Notes under the pieces: model-generated
Databases searched by the model: none
Seen by the model: only the letters and a program-made list of their open reading frames with translations
Told to the model about the DNA's origin: nothing
Program-made: the position numbers and the translations under genes
Shown here: positions 1-6,825 of the stretch, in pieces
Layout of the letters: each line of letters begins with the position of its first letter
How positions within the stretch are numbered: the first letter of the stretch is position 1
NCBI GenBank assembly: GCA_022563615.1
Contig: JADFMZ010000101.1
Coordinates: 1-9,191, forward strand
Direction of reading: 5' to 3'
From: Planctomycetota bacterium
GTDB lineage: Bacteria; Planctomycetota; Phycisphaerae; UBA1845
DNA: 9,191 nt

Positions 1-70
1 AAGGGGTAGGACAAAGATGATCTTTGTCCCTCCACTGGTACGGGCAACCGATCAAGAACAGGTAGCGTGC

Positions 71-1777
71 ATGGCTCAACAAGCGGACAGGATGGAAAAG
101 ATCGTCGCCTTGTGCCGGCGGCGGGGGTTCATCTTCGGCTCCAGCGAGATTTACGGCGGCATCGGCGGCTTTTGGGACTACGGCCCGCTGGGCACCGAGC
201 TGAAGCGCAACATCAAGGACGCCTGGTGGCAGGACATGGTCCGCAACCCGCCGATCGGCCCCAACGGCGTCGAGTACCAGATGGTCGGCCTCGACTGCTC
301 GATCATCATGAACCCCAAGGTCTGGGAAGCCTCAGGCCACGTGGGCGGATTCAGCGATCCGATGGTGGACTGCAAGGAGTGCAAGGGGCGTTTTCGGGTT
401 GATCAGGTTTACACGCTGTTCATCCTTGATGGACCTGGAATTGAACATATTGACGATGCTATCGACTACCATTCCAGGCATCCAAGAGACGAAATCAAAC
501 CGCTGATTATGGAAGCGTTCGCGGCCGGGCTGGAAGCCAATTCCATCAATGAAGCACTCGACGGCGCATTCGATGCCGTACGAGCAGCATCCAAGGCCCG
601 CAATGTGGGAAAATTCAAGAAGTTCAGCCCGAGCGTTGAATTGCGAGGTCTTGACTCCTCCTCTGGTTCTTTGTTCTGCAAGACTCATGCAGGAGAGAGT
701 TTTCGGCTATACATTGAACCTCTGCAGACCGACAACTTAGGGACTTCTCGGCCGTGTCCTAATTGTCACGCTGAGAATTCGTTAACCGAACCCCGCGAAT
801 TCAATCTGATGTTCGAGACGTTCGTCGGCGCGCTGCAGGACTCAACGAGCAAGGCCTACCTCCGCCCCGAGACGGCGCAGGGCATCTTCGCCAACTTCAA
901 GAACGTGATGGACTCGACGCGGGTGAAGATTCCGTTCGGCATCGCCCAGATCGGCAAGGCCTTTCGCAATGAGATCAACCCGCGCAACTACACCTTCCGC
1001 TCGCGCGAGTTCGAGCAGATGGAGATCGAGTTTTTCTGCAAGCCCGACGAGTTGTGCGGGCCAGGCGAAGTGAAGGCCATCGAGTGGTATGAGTTCTGGC
1101 GCGACGTGCGCATTGCATGGTACGAATCGCTGGGCATCAAGTCCGACAAGCTGCGACCGCGAAAGCAGGGCGAGGATGAATTAGCCCATTACAGCAAAGC
1201 CTGCACCGACATCGAATATCTGTTTCCGTTCTCGGATGAGCCGCAGGAACTGGAGGGCGTCGCCCATCGCGGGTCGTTCGACCTTGAAGCCCACGGCCTA
1301 AGCGCCCGGGGCAAAAAGGAGGCCTTCGCCGTCATCGACGACGCCACCAAGCAACGCTTTGTGCCTCACGTCATTGAACCGTCGGCGGGCGTGGATCGCT
1401 TTGCCTTGGCAACCATCACCGAGGCCTACAGCTACGACGAATCACGGGCCAGCCCGGAGTTCATGAAGTTCCACCCGCGACTGGCCCCGATCAAGGCGGC
1501 CGTGTTTCCGCTGGTGGCTAAGGACGGCATGCCCGAGATTGCCGAGCCGATCTACCGCGAGATCAGGAAGCACTTCAACTGCCAGTACGACGCCAAGCAG
1601 TCGATCGGCAAGCGCTACGCCCGCATGGATGAGGCCGGCACGCCGTTTTGCTTTACCATCGACGGCCAAACCAAGGAGGACGGCACCCTCACCGTGCGCG
1701 ACCGCGACGACGCCAGCCAGATCCGCATAGACAAGTCACAATGCCTGAAATATCTGCGCGACAAGCTGGAACTGTGA
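71..1777 (+). CDS. glyQS: Glycine--tRNA ligase (single-chain, alpha2 type) with enlarged zinc-region insertion
   Basis: Class II aminoacyl-tRNA synthetase that attaches glycine to tRNA-Gly in the cytoplasm. Numbering from the ATG at 71 (568 aa): the N-terminus has the family block RRGFIFGSSEIYGG then DYGPLG; the motif 2 region FRNEINPRNYTFRSREFEQM lies at about 298-317; LRPETAQGIF at about 264-273; EPSAGVDR of motif 3 at about 436-443; and the C-terminal anticodon-binding domain from about 469, ending in the TVRDRD block. Cysteine pairs CKEC (101-104) and CPNC (229-232) are the expected zinc knuckle, but about 125 residues separate them where compact bacterial homologues have only a few dozen. 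The insert is lower in GC than its flanks. ATG 71 is chosen because MAQQADRMEKIV matches the usual family start. An in-frame ATG at 17 preceded by AAGGGG would add 18 non-conserved residues and cannot be excluded. Identity is very secure; the start is moderate. Confidence 0.96.
   Translation: MAQQADRMEKIVALCRRRGFIFGSSEIYGGIGGFWDYGPLGTELKRNIKDAWWQDMVRNPPIGPNGVEYQMVGLDCSIIMNPKVWEASGHVGGFSDPMVDCKECKGRFRVDQVYTLFILDGPGIEHIDDAIDYHSRHPRDEIKPLIMEAFAAGLEANSINEALDGAFDAVRAASKARNVGKFKKFSPSVELRGLDSSSGSLFCKTHAGESFRLYIEPLQTDNLGTSRPCPNCHAENSLTEPREFNLMFETFVGALQDSTSKAYLRPETAQGIFANFKNVMDSTRVKIPFGIAQIGKAFRNEINPRNYTFRSREFEQMEIEFFCKPDELCGPGEVKAIEWYEFWRDVRIAWYESLGIKSDKLRPRKQGEDELAHYSKACTDIEYLFPFSDEPQELEGVAHRGSFDLEAHGLSARGKKEAFAVIDDATKQRFVPHVIEPSAGVDRFALATITEAYSYDESRASPEFMKFHPRLAPIKAAVFPLVAKDGMPEIAEPIYREIRKHFNCQYDAKQSIGKRYARMDEAGTPFCFTIDGQTKEDGTLTVRDRDDASQIRIDKSQCLKYLRDKLEL
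407..754 (+). other. Lower-GC insertion within the GlyRS gene, between the two zinc-binding CxxC pairs
   Basis: This stretch codes for roughly residues 113-228 of the synthetase. Hand counts give about 51% GC over 421-780, against about 68% over 181-300 and about 62% over 841-960. The reading frame stays open through it and joins conserved synthetase sequence on both sides, so it is an in-frame insertion and not a disruption. It contains an extra C-x2-H pair (CKTH, about residues 203-206) that could add a metal ligand. No separate domain is recognised. Boundaries are approximate. Confidence 0.6.
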
Positions 1778-1840
1778 TCGAGCGGCGCCCGGCGGACTCC
1801 TCCCCAGCCTTGTTTGCAGCTCAAAAGGACCGCCAGGATT

Positions 1841-2338
1841 TCAGGCCCCGCACGTTCCACGGCCCATGTTGGCCATCCACTCTTGGGCGCGCTTTCCGAT
1901 CTCTTCCGGGGTGAGGTCTTCCTTGTGCGTGCAGATTTCCCACTCGTGGCCGAAGGGGTCCGTCACTTTGCTGTACCGGTCGCCCCAGAAGGCGTCCATG
2001 GGCGGCATGGTTGCCTTGGCGCCGGCGTCGATGGCGCGTTGATAAAGCGCGTCGGCGTCCGGAACGTACAGGGCGATGGCGATGCTCGTGCCGTTGAGCT
2101 TCTGCGGTGAAACGCAGTGCTCCATGTGGGGCATTTCGTCCACGATCATGAGCATCGAGTCGCCGATCTTGATCTCGGAGTGCATGATGCTCTTGCCGTC
2201 CGGGCCGGGCATACGCATGATCTCCTCCGCCCCAAACGCCTTCTTGTAGAACTCGATCGCGTCCGATGCACCGCGGACGACCAGATGCGGCGTCACGGTG
2301 CGAAAGCCCTCGGGAATCGGTTTTGCGGCTGCTGCCAT
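1841..2338 (-). CDS. VOC-superfamily protein, PhnB-like (glyoxalase/bleomycin-resistance fold)
   Basis: A 165-residue small soluble protein of the vicinal oxygen chelate superfamily. The PhnB-like signature is visible: an N-terminal TVTPHLVVRGA strand with His18, an AIEFYKKAFGAEE helix (about 27-39), HSEIKIGDSMLMI in the middle (about 43-55), and the C-terminal TDPFGHEWEICTHKEDLTPEEI block (about 116-137), which is highly typical of this subgroup. Candidate metal ligands are His18, His43 or Glu45, His121 and Glu123, by analogy only. The substrate is unknown; the family includes glyoxalases, dioxygenases, resistance proteins and many uncharacterised members. The ATG at 2338 has GGAGGA eight bases upstream and gives the usual family N-terminus. 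An upstream in-frame GTG at 2413, also preceded by a good AGGGAGG, would add 25 residues that do not look like the family. It is monocistronic and convergent with the synthetase gene. Confidence 0.9.
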   Translation of the reverse strand: MAAAAKPIPEGFRTVTPHLVVRGASDAIEFYKKAFGAEEIMRMPGPDGKSIMHSEIKIGDSMLMIVDEMPHMEHCVSPQKLNGTSIAIALYVPDADALYQRAIDAGAKATMPPMDAFWGDRYSKVTDPFGHEWEICTHKEDLTPEEIGKRAQEWMANMGRGTCGA

Positions 2339-2346
2339 GGTTTCAT

Positions 2347-2352
2347 TCCTCC
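2347..2352 (-). promoter_or_regulatory. Ribosome binding site deciding the VOC protein start
   Basis: On the minus strand this reads GGAGGA, eight bases before the ATG at 2338. It supports that start over the upstream in-frame GTG at 2413, which has its own AGGGAGG eight bases away. Family alignment then favours 2338. Confidence 0.6.
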
Positions 2353-2478
2353 AATGCAAGGGTCTTAGAATCAATCCGTCGCCGCTCCAGCTTGAGTTGG
2401 AAACGACGACCACCGAACCATCCTCCCTTCAATCGCTCAGGACTTCAAGGATGGGATCCCTGTAGGAAATTGTCGGTT

Positions 2479-2508
2479 GGGTTGGACGTGAGCTTGGACG
2501 TTCAACCC
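2479..2508 (+). promoter_or_regulatory. 11-bp inverted repeat (hairpin) upstream of the esterase gene
   Basis: The arms GGGTTGGACGT (2479-2489) and ACGTTCAACCC (2498-2508) pair over 11 positions with a single G-U wobble, around the 8-base loop GAGCTTGG. It lies in the divergent gap, 61 bases before the chosen esterase start at 2570. No T-run follows it on either strand, so it does not look like a standard intrinsic terminator. It could be an operator for a dimeric regulator or a 5'-leader stem; which of these cannot be decided from sequence alone. Confidence 0.45.
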
Positions 2509-2569
2509 TCGCTTGCCCGATCGACATGAACGCCGTAGCGTGTCGATGAACCCAAGAGAGACCCAGGCC

Positions 2570-4306
2570 ATGCTGAATCCTTTTGCTCGTTACCCGGCGA
2601 TTGTGCTCCTGTTGCTCCAAGCCGGCCAGCTCGCAACGGCCGCGGATCACGGCCTCCGGATTGGAGTTTCGTTTCCGAGCAGGCACTCTCGGACGCCGTT
2701 GGACGGACGAATGCTCCTGATGATCTCAAAGGATGATTCCAAAGAACCGCGATTCCAAATCAACGATGGGCCTGAAGGCCAACTCATCTTTGGCATCGAC
2801 GTAGACGGCCTCAAACCGGAAACCGACGCGGTCTTTGACCGGGCGATCCTGGGCTATCCGCTGCGCAGCCTGGACCTCATCCCGCCGGGTGAGTATTGGG
2901 TGCAAGCACTTCTGCACCGCTATGAGACGTTTCACCGCGCCGACGGACACACCGTAAAGCTGCCGATGGATCGCGGTGAAGGCCAACATTGGAACCGGGC
3001 GCCCGGCAACCTGTACAGTACGCCGAGGAAGATTCGCATCGACCCCGGCAGCGCAGAACGGATTCGGCTATCGCTGGATCAACAAATCCCGCCGATTGCG
3101 CCTCCGCAAGACACGAAGTACGTCAAACATGTCAGGATTTTAAGCAAGCGGCTGTCGGAGTTCTGGGGCCGACCGATGCACCTGGGGGCTTGCGTCCTGC
3201 TTCCCCAAGGTTTCGAGGAGCATCCGGAGGCGCGCTACCCCTTAATCGTGAACCACGGCCACTTTCCCCGCACGTTCGGTGGGTTTCGCGAATCGCCGCC
3301 GGATGCGAACCTGAAGCCGGACTATAGTGAGCGGTTCAAGCTGCACGGATATAACCGTATCCAGCAGGAGTACGCTCATCGGTTCTACAAGGAATGGATC
3401 GGCCCGGGCATCCCGCGAATGATTATCATCGAGGTTCAGCACGCCAACCCCTATTACGATGACTCGTACGCGGTGAATTCGCAAAACCTCGGGCCCTACG
3501 GCGATGCCATCATGTACGAGCTGATTCCCTTTGTGGAAAAAAAGTTCCGTGCGATCGGCGCCGGATGGGCTCGCTTTACCTATGGCGGTTCCACCGGCGG
3601 CTGGGAAGCGCTGGCTGTGCAAGTGTTCTATCCTGATGAGTTCAACGGCTGTTTCGCCGCCTGCCCCGACCCCATCGACTTTCGAGCCTACACCGTGGTC
3701 AATATCTACGACGACAGGAACGCCTATTACACGGAGGGTCCGTGGAAGCGCACGCCTCGCCCCGGAATCCGAAACGGCCTCGGGCAGATCCGGACGACCC
3801 TCGAACAGATCAACCTGCGCGAGCTTGTGATCGGCACGCACTCGCGATCCGGAGACCAGTGGGATATCTGGGAGGCCGTCTACAGCCCCGTCGGGTCGGA
3901 CGGATATCCGAAGCGCATCTGGAACAAACGAACGGGCGAGATCGACCCTGATGTGGCTGATTACTGGCGAGAGAATTACGATCTTGGCCACATCCTACAG
4001 CGGGATTGGAAGAAGCTCGGACCGAAACTTCGCGGCAAGATCCACATCTACTGCGGCACCATGGACAATTACTACCTCAACAACGCCGTTTACCTTATGG
4101 AGGAATTCCTCAACGGCACGAAGGATCCACACTACGAGGGCGTCGTCGATTACGGCGAACGGGCGGAACACTGCTGGAACGGCGATCACGATCGGCCCAA
4201 TGCCCTCTCACGCCTGCGATACCATCAGATGTACGTGGACAGGATCATGGAACGCATCCGCAAGACGGCTCCGACCGGTGCTGATCTGACAAGCTGGCGC
4301 TATTGA
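2570..4306 (+). CDS. Exported alpha/beta-hydrolase, putative esterase (esterase D-like)
   Basis: A 578-residue protein predicted to leave the cytoplasm. The N-terminus has a classic signal peptide: a short positive stretch (NPFARYP), hydrophobic AIVLLLLQAG, then a likely cut after ATA at about residue 24. Residues about 27-180 are rich in short beta-type segments and look like an accessory domain. From about 200 the esterase-like part starts with LGACVLLPQGF and YPLIVNHGH. The nucleophile motif is YGGSTGGW with Ser341. Plausible acid and base are Asp499 (in CGTMDNYYLN) and His534 (in AEHCWNGDHD). The family acts on ester bonds of varied substrates; this one's substrate is not readable. Start ATG 2570 is preferred because it places the signal peptide at the very N-terminus and has AGAGAG nine bases upstream. 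ATG 2546 and TTG 2513 are in-frame alternatives. It stands alone, divergent from the VOC gene and convergent with the radical SAM gene. Confidence 0.82.
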   Translation: MLNPFARYPAIVLLLLQAGQLATAADHGLRIGVSFPSRHSRTPLDGRMLLMISKDDSKEPRFQINDGPEGQLIFGIDVDGLKPETDAVFDRAILGYPLRSLDLIPPGEYWVQALLHRYETFHRADGHTVKLPMDRGEGQHWNRAPGNLYSTPRKIRIDPGSAERIRLSLDQQIPPIAPPQDTKYVKHVRILSKRLSEFWGRPMHLGACVLLPQGFEEHPEARYPLIVNHGHFPRTFGGFRESPPDANLKPDYSERFKLHGYNRIQQEYAHRFYKEWIGPGIPRMIIIEVQHANPYYDDSYAVNSQNLGPYGDAIMYELIPFVEKKFRAIGAGWARFTYGGSTGGWEALAVQVFYPDEFNGCFAACPDPIDFRAYTVVNIYDDRNAYYTEGPWKRTPRPGIRNGLGQIRTTLEQINLRELVIGTHSRSGDQWDIWEAVYSPVGSDGYPKRIWNKRTGEIDPDVADYWRENYDLGHILQRDWKKLGPKLRGKIHIYCGTMDNYYLNNAVYLMEEFLNGTKDPHYEGVVDYGERAEHCWNGDHDRPNALSRLRYHQMYVDRIMERIRKTAPTGADLTSWRY

Positions 4307-4390
4307 GCGAGGCCCGGACAGGGCAGTCCAAACGGCGGGGCGCGGGGCTGCGACCCAACCGGGAAAAGCCGCTTGTTCCAAGCGTGGTTG

Positions 4391-6358
4391 CTACGCGATG
4401 GTTTGCGGTTCGGGGATGGCCCCTGCCGTGCTCTTCGACCTTCCCCTTGGCGAAGCGTTTGAGGAAGTTCGCGCCGCCGCTTGATCCGGACCATTGGTCG
4501 AAGGCGCCCTCGAAGTGAGAGCCGGCGACCCCAGGACGTTAACCTGTACGTTCTGCGAAGCGAGCGGTCCCGGAAGGGCATGGCTGGCAACGTCACCCTG
4601 AACGCTCCGCATCGGGAGCTGGCTGGCGGGTACAGCCGATCGGCGAACGATCTTGCCGAAGATCAGGCGCAACCCCCACCCCACCGTGCGGCGGACGGTC
4701 TGCGCCAAGCCAAACATGCCCAGCATTTGAACGACGACCCCCAATCGGCGCAGTCTGCGATCCCGGTGGCGCAGCGAAGCAAAGAGACGCACCGGGTTGT
4801 AAAAATAAAGGTAGGCGACCATCAGATTGAACTGCTTTTTCCAGGGATGTTTGGCGTGGGTGGCGACGACAAAGTTGCCGTCCATCATTCGCGGCTCGAC
4901 CGTACGTCCCCCGATGCTGTCGATGGCCATCCCCTCGCTGTAGGCGCCGGCGTACAACGTCGAACCCGTTGCGGGCGAGATCATCAAAACCTGAAACGTC
5001 AGCGCTCCCGCTTTGCGCAGTATCGCCGTTTGATTGAGCAGCCCGTAGGGACTGCCCCGCGTATAGAGCGGCTGCGTATCATGGTGCATCATCATGGGCA
5101 TCGGCGCGATTCCGTTGCGCCGGAGCAACTGGAACGCCTCGACCGTGTTGTTTACGCTCTGGCCCTTCCTGACCAGGCTGGCGGTCATGTCCTCCACGCC
5201 CAGCCATAGAGCGATGAGCCCCGAGGCCCGAACCATCCTTAGGTCGTCTCGCAGGACGAGTGTGTCATGAATGGTCGCCTCCGTACCCCAACGGACTTTC
5301 TTTTCGAAAGCCTGTCCGTCGATCTGGGCGCGAGCCATGGTCTCGACGATTTCCATGGTCCTCTTGCGATAGTTGAAGAAATTGTCGTCGGCGCTGAAGA
5401 ACCGTCGAATCCCATACTCCTGCTGGAGCCGGCTCATTTCGTCAACGATGCGCGCGCCGCTCTTTAGCCGATGCTGGCGCTGGTTGTACGCGGGAATGGG
5501 GCAGTAGGAGCAGGCGAACTTGCAGCCGAAGGTCATGACCAGCGACCCGATGGGGCTTAACTTGCCGATTTCGCCCGGCCCAACGGCCCGCGAAGCCAAG
5601 CGCGGCCCGGTACTCGGGCGCTCCATCAGTCTGTACCCCAGCACAGGATGCGGAAGCTCATCCAAATCTCCGAGTAGGCGCTGAATGCCCGTGTCCACGA
5701 GTTCCTCAGCCACCCCGTCCTCATCCGTTCGGGCGTAGACCAGGCCCGGAATGTCGTCGAGCATGCCGCTGTCACGGGCTCGAATGAACGTTTTTCGCAT
5801 CGTTTCATTCTCACTCCGAATCGACAGCAGGACTTCGAGCAGGCTGAGCAGGACGAATTCTTCTCCGGTAATGGCTATGTCGGCCGCCCAACGGTCGCCG
5901 GGATCGGCGCTGAAGACATCCCACGGCTCATAAATCGTCTTGGGCCCACCGGCGATGATGAGAGGCCGATGCGCCGCGTCGATCCGGCAGGCGTCCTTGA
6001 TGAGCTCCACGCAGCGGGCGGAATGGATCTGCATGCTGGACACCATGAACAGGTCCGGGATCCTCCCGTCCAGGCGCATCATCGACGGGCGAAAATTCGG
6101 ATTCCACTGCTGCAGGACGATGCGGGTTTTCTCAAACCCCGCGTCTACCATGGCCGACCCGATGGCCCGCACGCCGGCCGGCACCATCTTGCGGGCGGCA
6201 TAGATGAATGGAAGCATGCGCGTGCGATGGTCAAAAGCGCAGGCAATTACGGTGGTAATATCGTGCTTGGCCGCTAAAGGGCGAAGGCGTTTGCGGAGAT
6301 TGATCAGTTGGCCGGGGGGAAGCAGCTCATCGCCTCGCGTTCGACGCGGTAGTTCCAT
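4391..6358 (-). CDS. B12-binding-domain radical SAM protein (function unknown)
   Basis: A 655-residue protein with the layout of B12-dependent radical SAM enzymes. Residues about 35-170 form a Rossmann-like region (TTVIACAFD, DLFMVSSMQIHSA, PLIIAGGPKTIYEPWDVF, DIAITGEE) that resembles the cobalamin-binding domain, although a clear DxHxxG cobalamin-ligand motif is not seen. The radical SAM core follows: GCKFACSYC gives CxxxCxxC with Cys279, Cys283 and Cys286 for the 4Fe-4S cluster, then FFSADDNFF (320-328), WGTEATIHD and LWLGVEDMT (384-392). Residues about 510-570 hold hydrophobic, basic helices that could sit on a membrane. From about 575 to the end the chain is Pro/Ser/Ala-rich, probably disordered. 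The family methylates or rearranges unreactive carbon or phosphorus centres; the substrate here is unknown. The ATG has AAGGA ten bases upstream. No partner gene of a known pathway lies beside it. Confidence 0.87.
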   Translation of the reverse strand: MELPRRTRGDELLPPGQLINLRKRLRPLAAKHDITTVIACAFDHRTRMLPFIYAARKMVPAGVRAIGSAMVDAGFEKTRIVLQQWNPNFRPSMMRLDGRIPDLFMVSSMQIHSARCVELIKDACRIDAAHRPLIIAGGPKTIYEPWDVFSADPGDRWAADIAITGEEFVLLSLLEVLLSIRSENETMRKTFIRARDSGMLDDIPGLVYARTDEDGVAEELVDTGIQRLLGDLDELPHPVLGYRLMERPSTGPRLASRAVGPGEIGKLSPIGSLVMTFGCKFACSYCPIPAYNQRQHRLKSGARIVDEMSRLQQEYGIRRFFSADDNFFNYRKRTMEIVETMARAQIDGQAFEKKVRWGTEATIHDTLVLRDDLRMVRASGLIALWLGVEDMTASLVRKGQSVNNTVEAFQLLRRNGIAPMPMMMHHDTQPLYTRGSPYGLLNQTAILRKAGALTFQVLMISPATGSTLYAGAYSEGMAIDSIGGRTVEPRMMDGNFVVATHAKHPWKKQFNLMVAYLYFYNPVRLFASLRHRDRRLRRLGVVVQMLGMFGLAQTVRRTVGWGLRLIFGKIVRRSAVPASQLPMRSVQGDVASHALPGPLASQNVQVNVLGSPALTSRAPSTNGPDQAAARTSSNASPRGRSKSTAGAIPEPQTIA

Positions 6359-6415
6359 AATCGTTCCATCCTTTCAAGCGCGCGAGGCTTGGGAGCCGTA
6401 TCACGCCCTGGTTTC

Positions 6416-6429
6416 TTGATCCTAAGGTC
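6416..6429 (+). repeat. 14-base direct repeat, left copy
   Basis: TTGATCCTAAGGTC occurs here and again at 9177-9190. The copies bracket the hflKC operon and its leader. The flanking bases differ. A single 14-base match within 9 kb can arise by chance. Confidence 0.4.
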
Positions 6430-6506
6430 GTGGACCCCGGCCTCATCCTTGACGCCAGCCCCGACTGCAGGAGCCCTCCTCGGCCGTGACCGCGATCCTC
6501 TCAACT

Positions 6507-6537
6507 TTGCTGGGCCGAAACGGGTTTGGGGTATTCT
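6507..6537 (+). promoter_or_regulatory. Possible weak sigma-70-like promoter for hflKC
   Basis: TTGCTG (6507-6512) and TATTCT (6532-6537) resemble -35 and -10 boxes, but the 19-base spacer is longer than the usual 16-18. If real, the transcript would carry a leader of about 280 bases containing the hairpins at 6652-6710. This is a guess from pattern only. Confidence 0.2.
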
Positions 6538-6651
6538 ACTTGAAACCCCCATTTCTGCAAACCCTGATTGCAAAGCGGGAAAACGTCCCCAGGCGAATCA
6601 CATCTTGATTTCCGGTCTGAAAACAAGGAATCGGAGTCCCAAGCAAGATGA

Positions 6652-6710
6652 GCCTCAGAGTTAGCGCTTGCGGTCCCAAGCTGAGGCACAAGCGATCTCG
6701 GTCGAGATTG
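6652..6710 (+). promoter_or_regulatory. Cluster of overlapping stems in the hflKC leader
   Basis: Three pairings are visible. GCCTCAG (6652-6658) is perfectly complementary to CTGAGGC (6681-6687). CGCTTG (6665-6670) is perfectly complementary to CAAGCG (6689-6694). CGATCTC (6693-6699) pairs with GAGATTG (6704-6710) around the tetraloop GGTC with one G-U wobble. The first two cross each other, so they cannot form as a simple nested fold: they are either alternatives or a pseudoknot. The second and third share bases 6693-6694. This is the pattern expected of a switchable leader, but chance remains possible. Confidence 0.35.
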
Positions 6711-6812
6711 GATTGTTGTGGACTTGGACCATAGCAGGCTGGCTAATCAATTTGCAACGGTTATGATTCCAGGGCTCAATCGCTGGCCCGCGCAGATCGA
6801 GCAGAAACATGG

Positions 6813-6819
6813 TAAGGAG
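6813..6819 (+). promoter_or_regulatory. Ribosome binding site deciding the hflK start
   Basis: TAAGGAG lies six bases before GTG 6826. It is the only strong Shine-Dalgarno sequence near any of the in-frame starts; GTG 6718 and ATG 6763 have none that I can see. Confidence 0.7.
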
Positions 6820-6825
6820 ATAGGC

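Larger units (their letters stand above)
6359..6825 (+). other. 467-base gap between the radical SAM gene and hflK, holding the hflKC leader
   Basis: The two flanking genes diverge, so promoters for both should lie here. No coding frame in it looks real. It holds a weak promoter-like pair, several inverted repeats clustered at 6652-6710, the nine-base direct repeat GTCCCAAGC at 6636-6644 and 6673-6681, and the hflK ribosome binding site at its right end. GGGTTT (from 6522) and AAACCC (from 6543) can also pair across a 15-base loop. Confidence 0.5.

Noticed and set aside
332..688. Minus-strand frames opposite the GlyRS insertion
   Set aside because: The plus frame is continuous with conserved synthetase sequence on both sides; the antisense frames are open probably because the composition is less biased here.
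1791..1834. GGCGG...CCGCC pairing between the GlyRS and VOC genes as a terminator
   Set aside because: Only five base pairs with a loop of over 30 bases and no T-run.
3242..3991. Long open frame on the minus strand inside the esterase gene
   Set aside because: It is antisense to a well-supported gene with conserved motifs, has no recognisable domain, and such frames are common opposite GC-rich genes.
4356..4390. Two-part stem (CAACC/GGTTG with inner CGCTT/AAGCG) between the convergent esterase and radical SAM genes
   Set aside because: Short helices with an uneven internal loop and no T-run on either strand; too weak to call a bidirectional terminator.
4481..5209. Open frame on the plus strand inside the radical SAM gene
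   Set aside because: Antisense shadow of a gene with clear radical SAM motifs; rich in Arg, His and Pro with no family signature.
6389..6664. Possible small protein on the plus strand in the gap before hflK
   Set aside because: No ribosome binding site of note, no motif, and a minus-strand frame of similar size overlaps it, so openness alone is not evidence.
6740..6756. Sigma-54-like promoter (TGGC then TTGC) upstream of hflK
   Set aside because: The GG and GC elements are one base further apart than the strict spacing this sigma factor requires.
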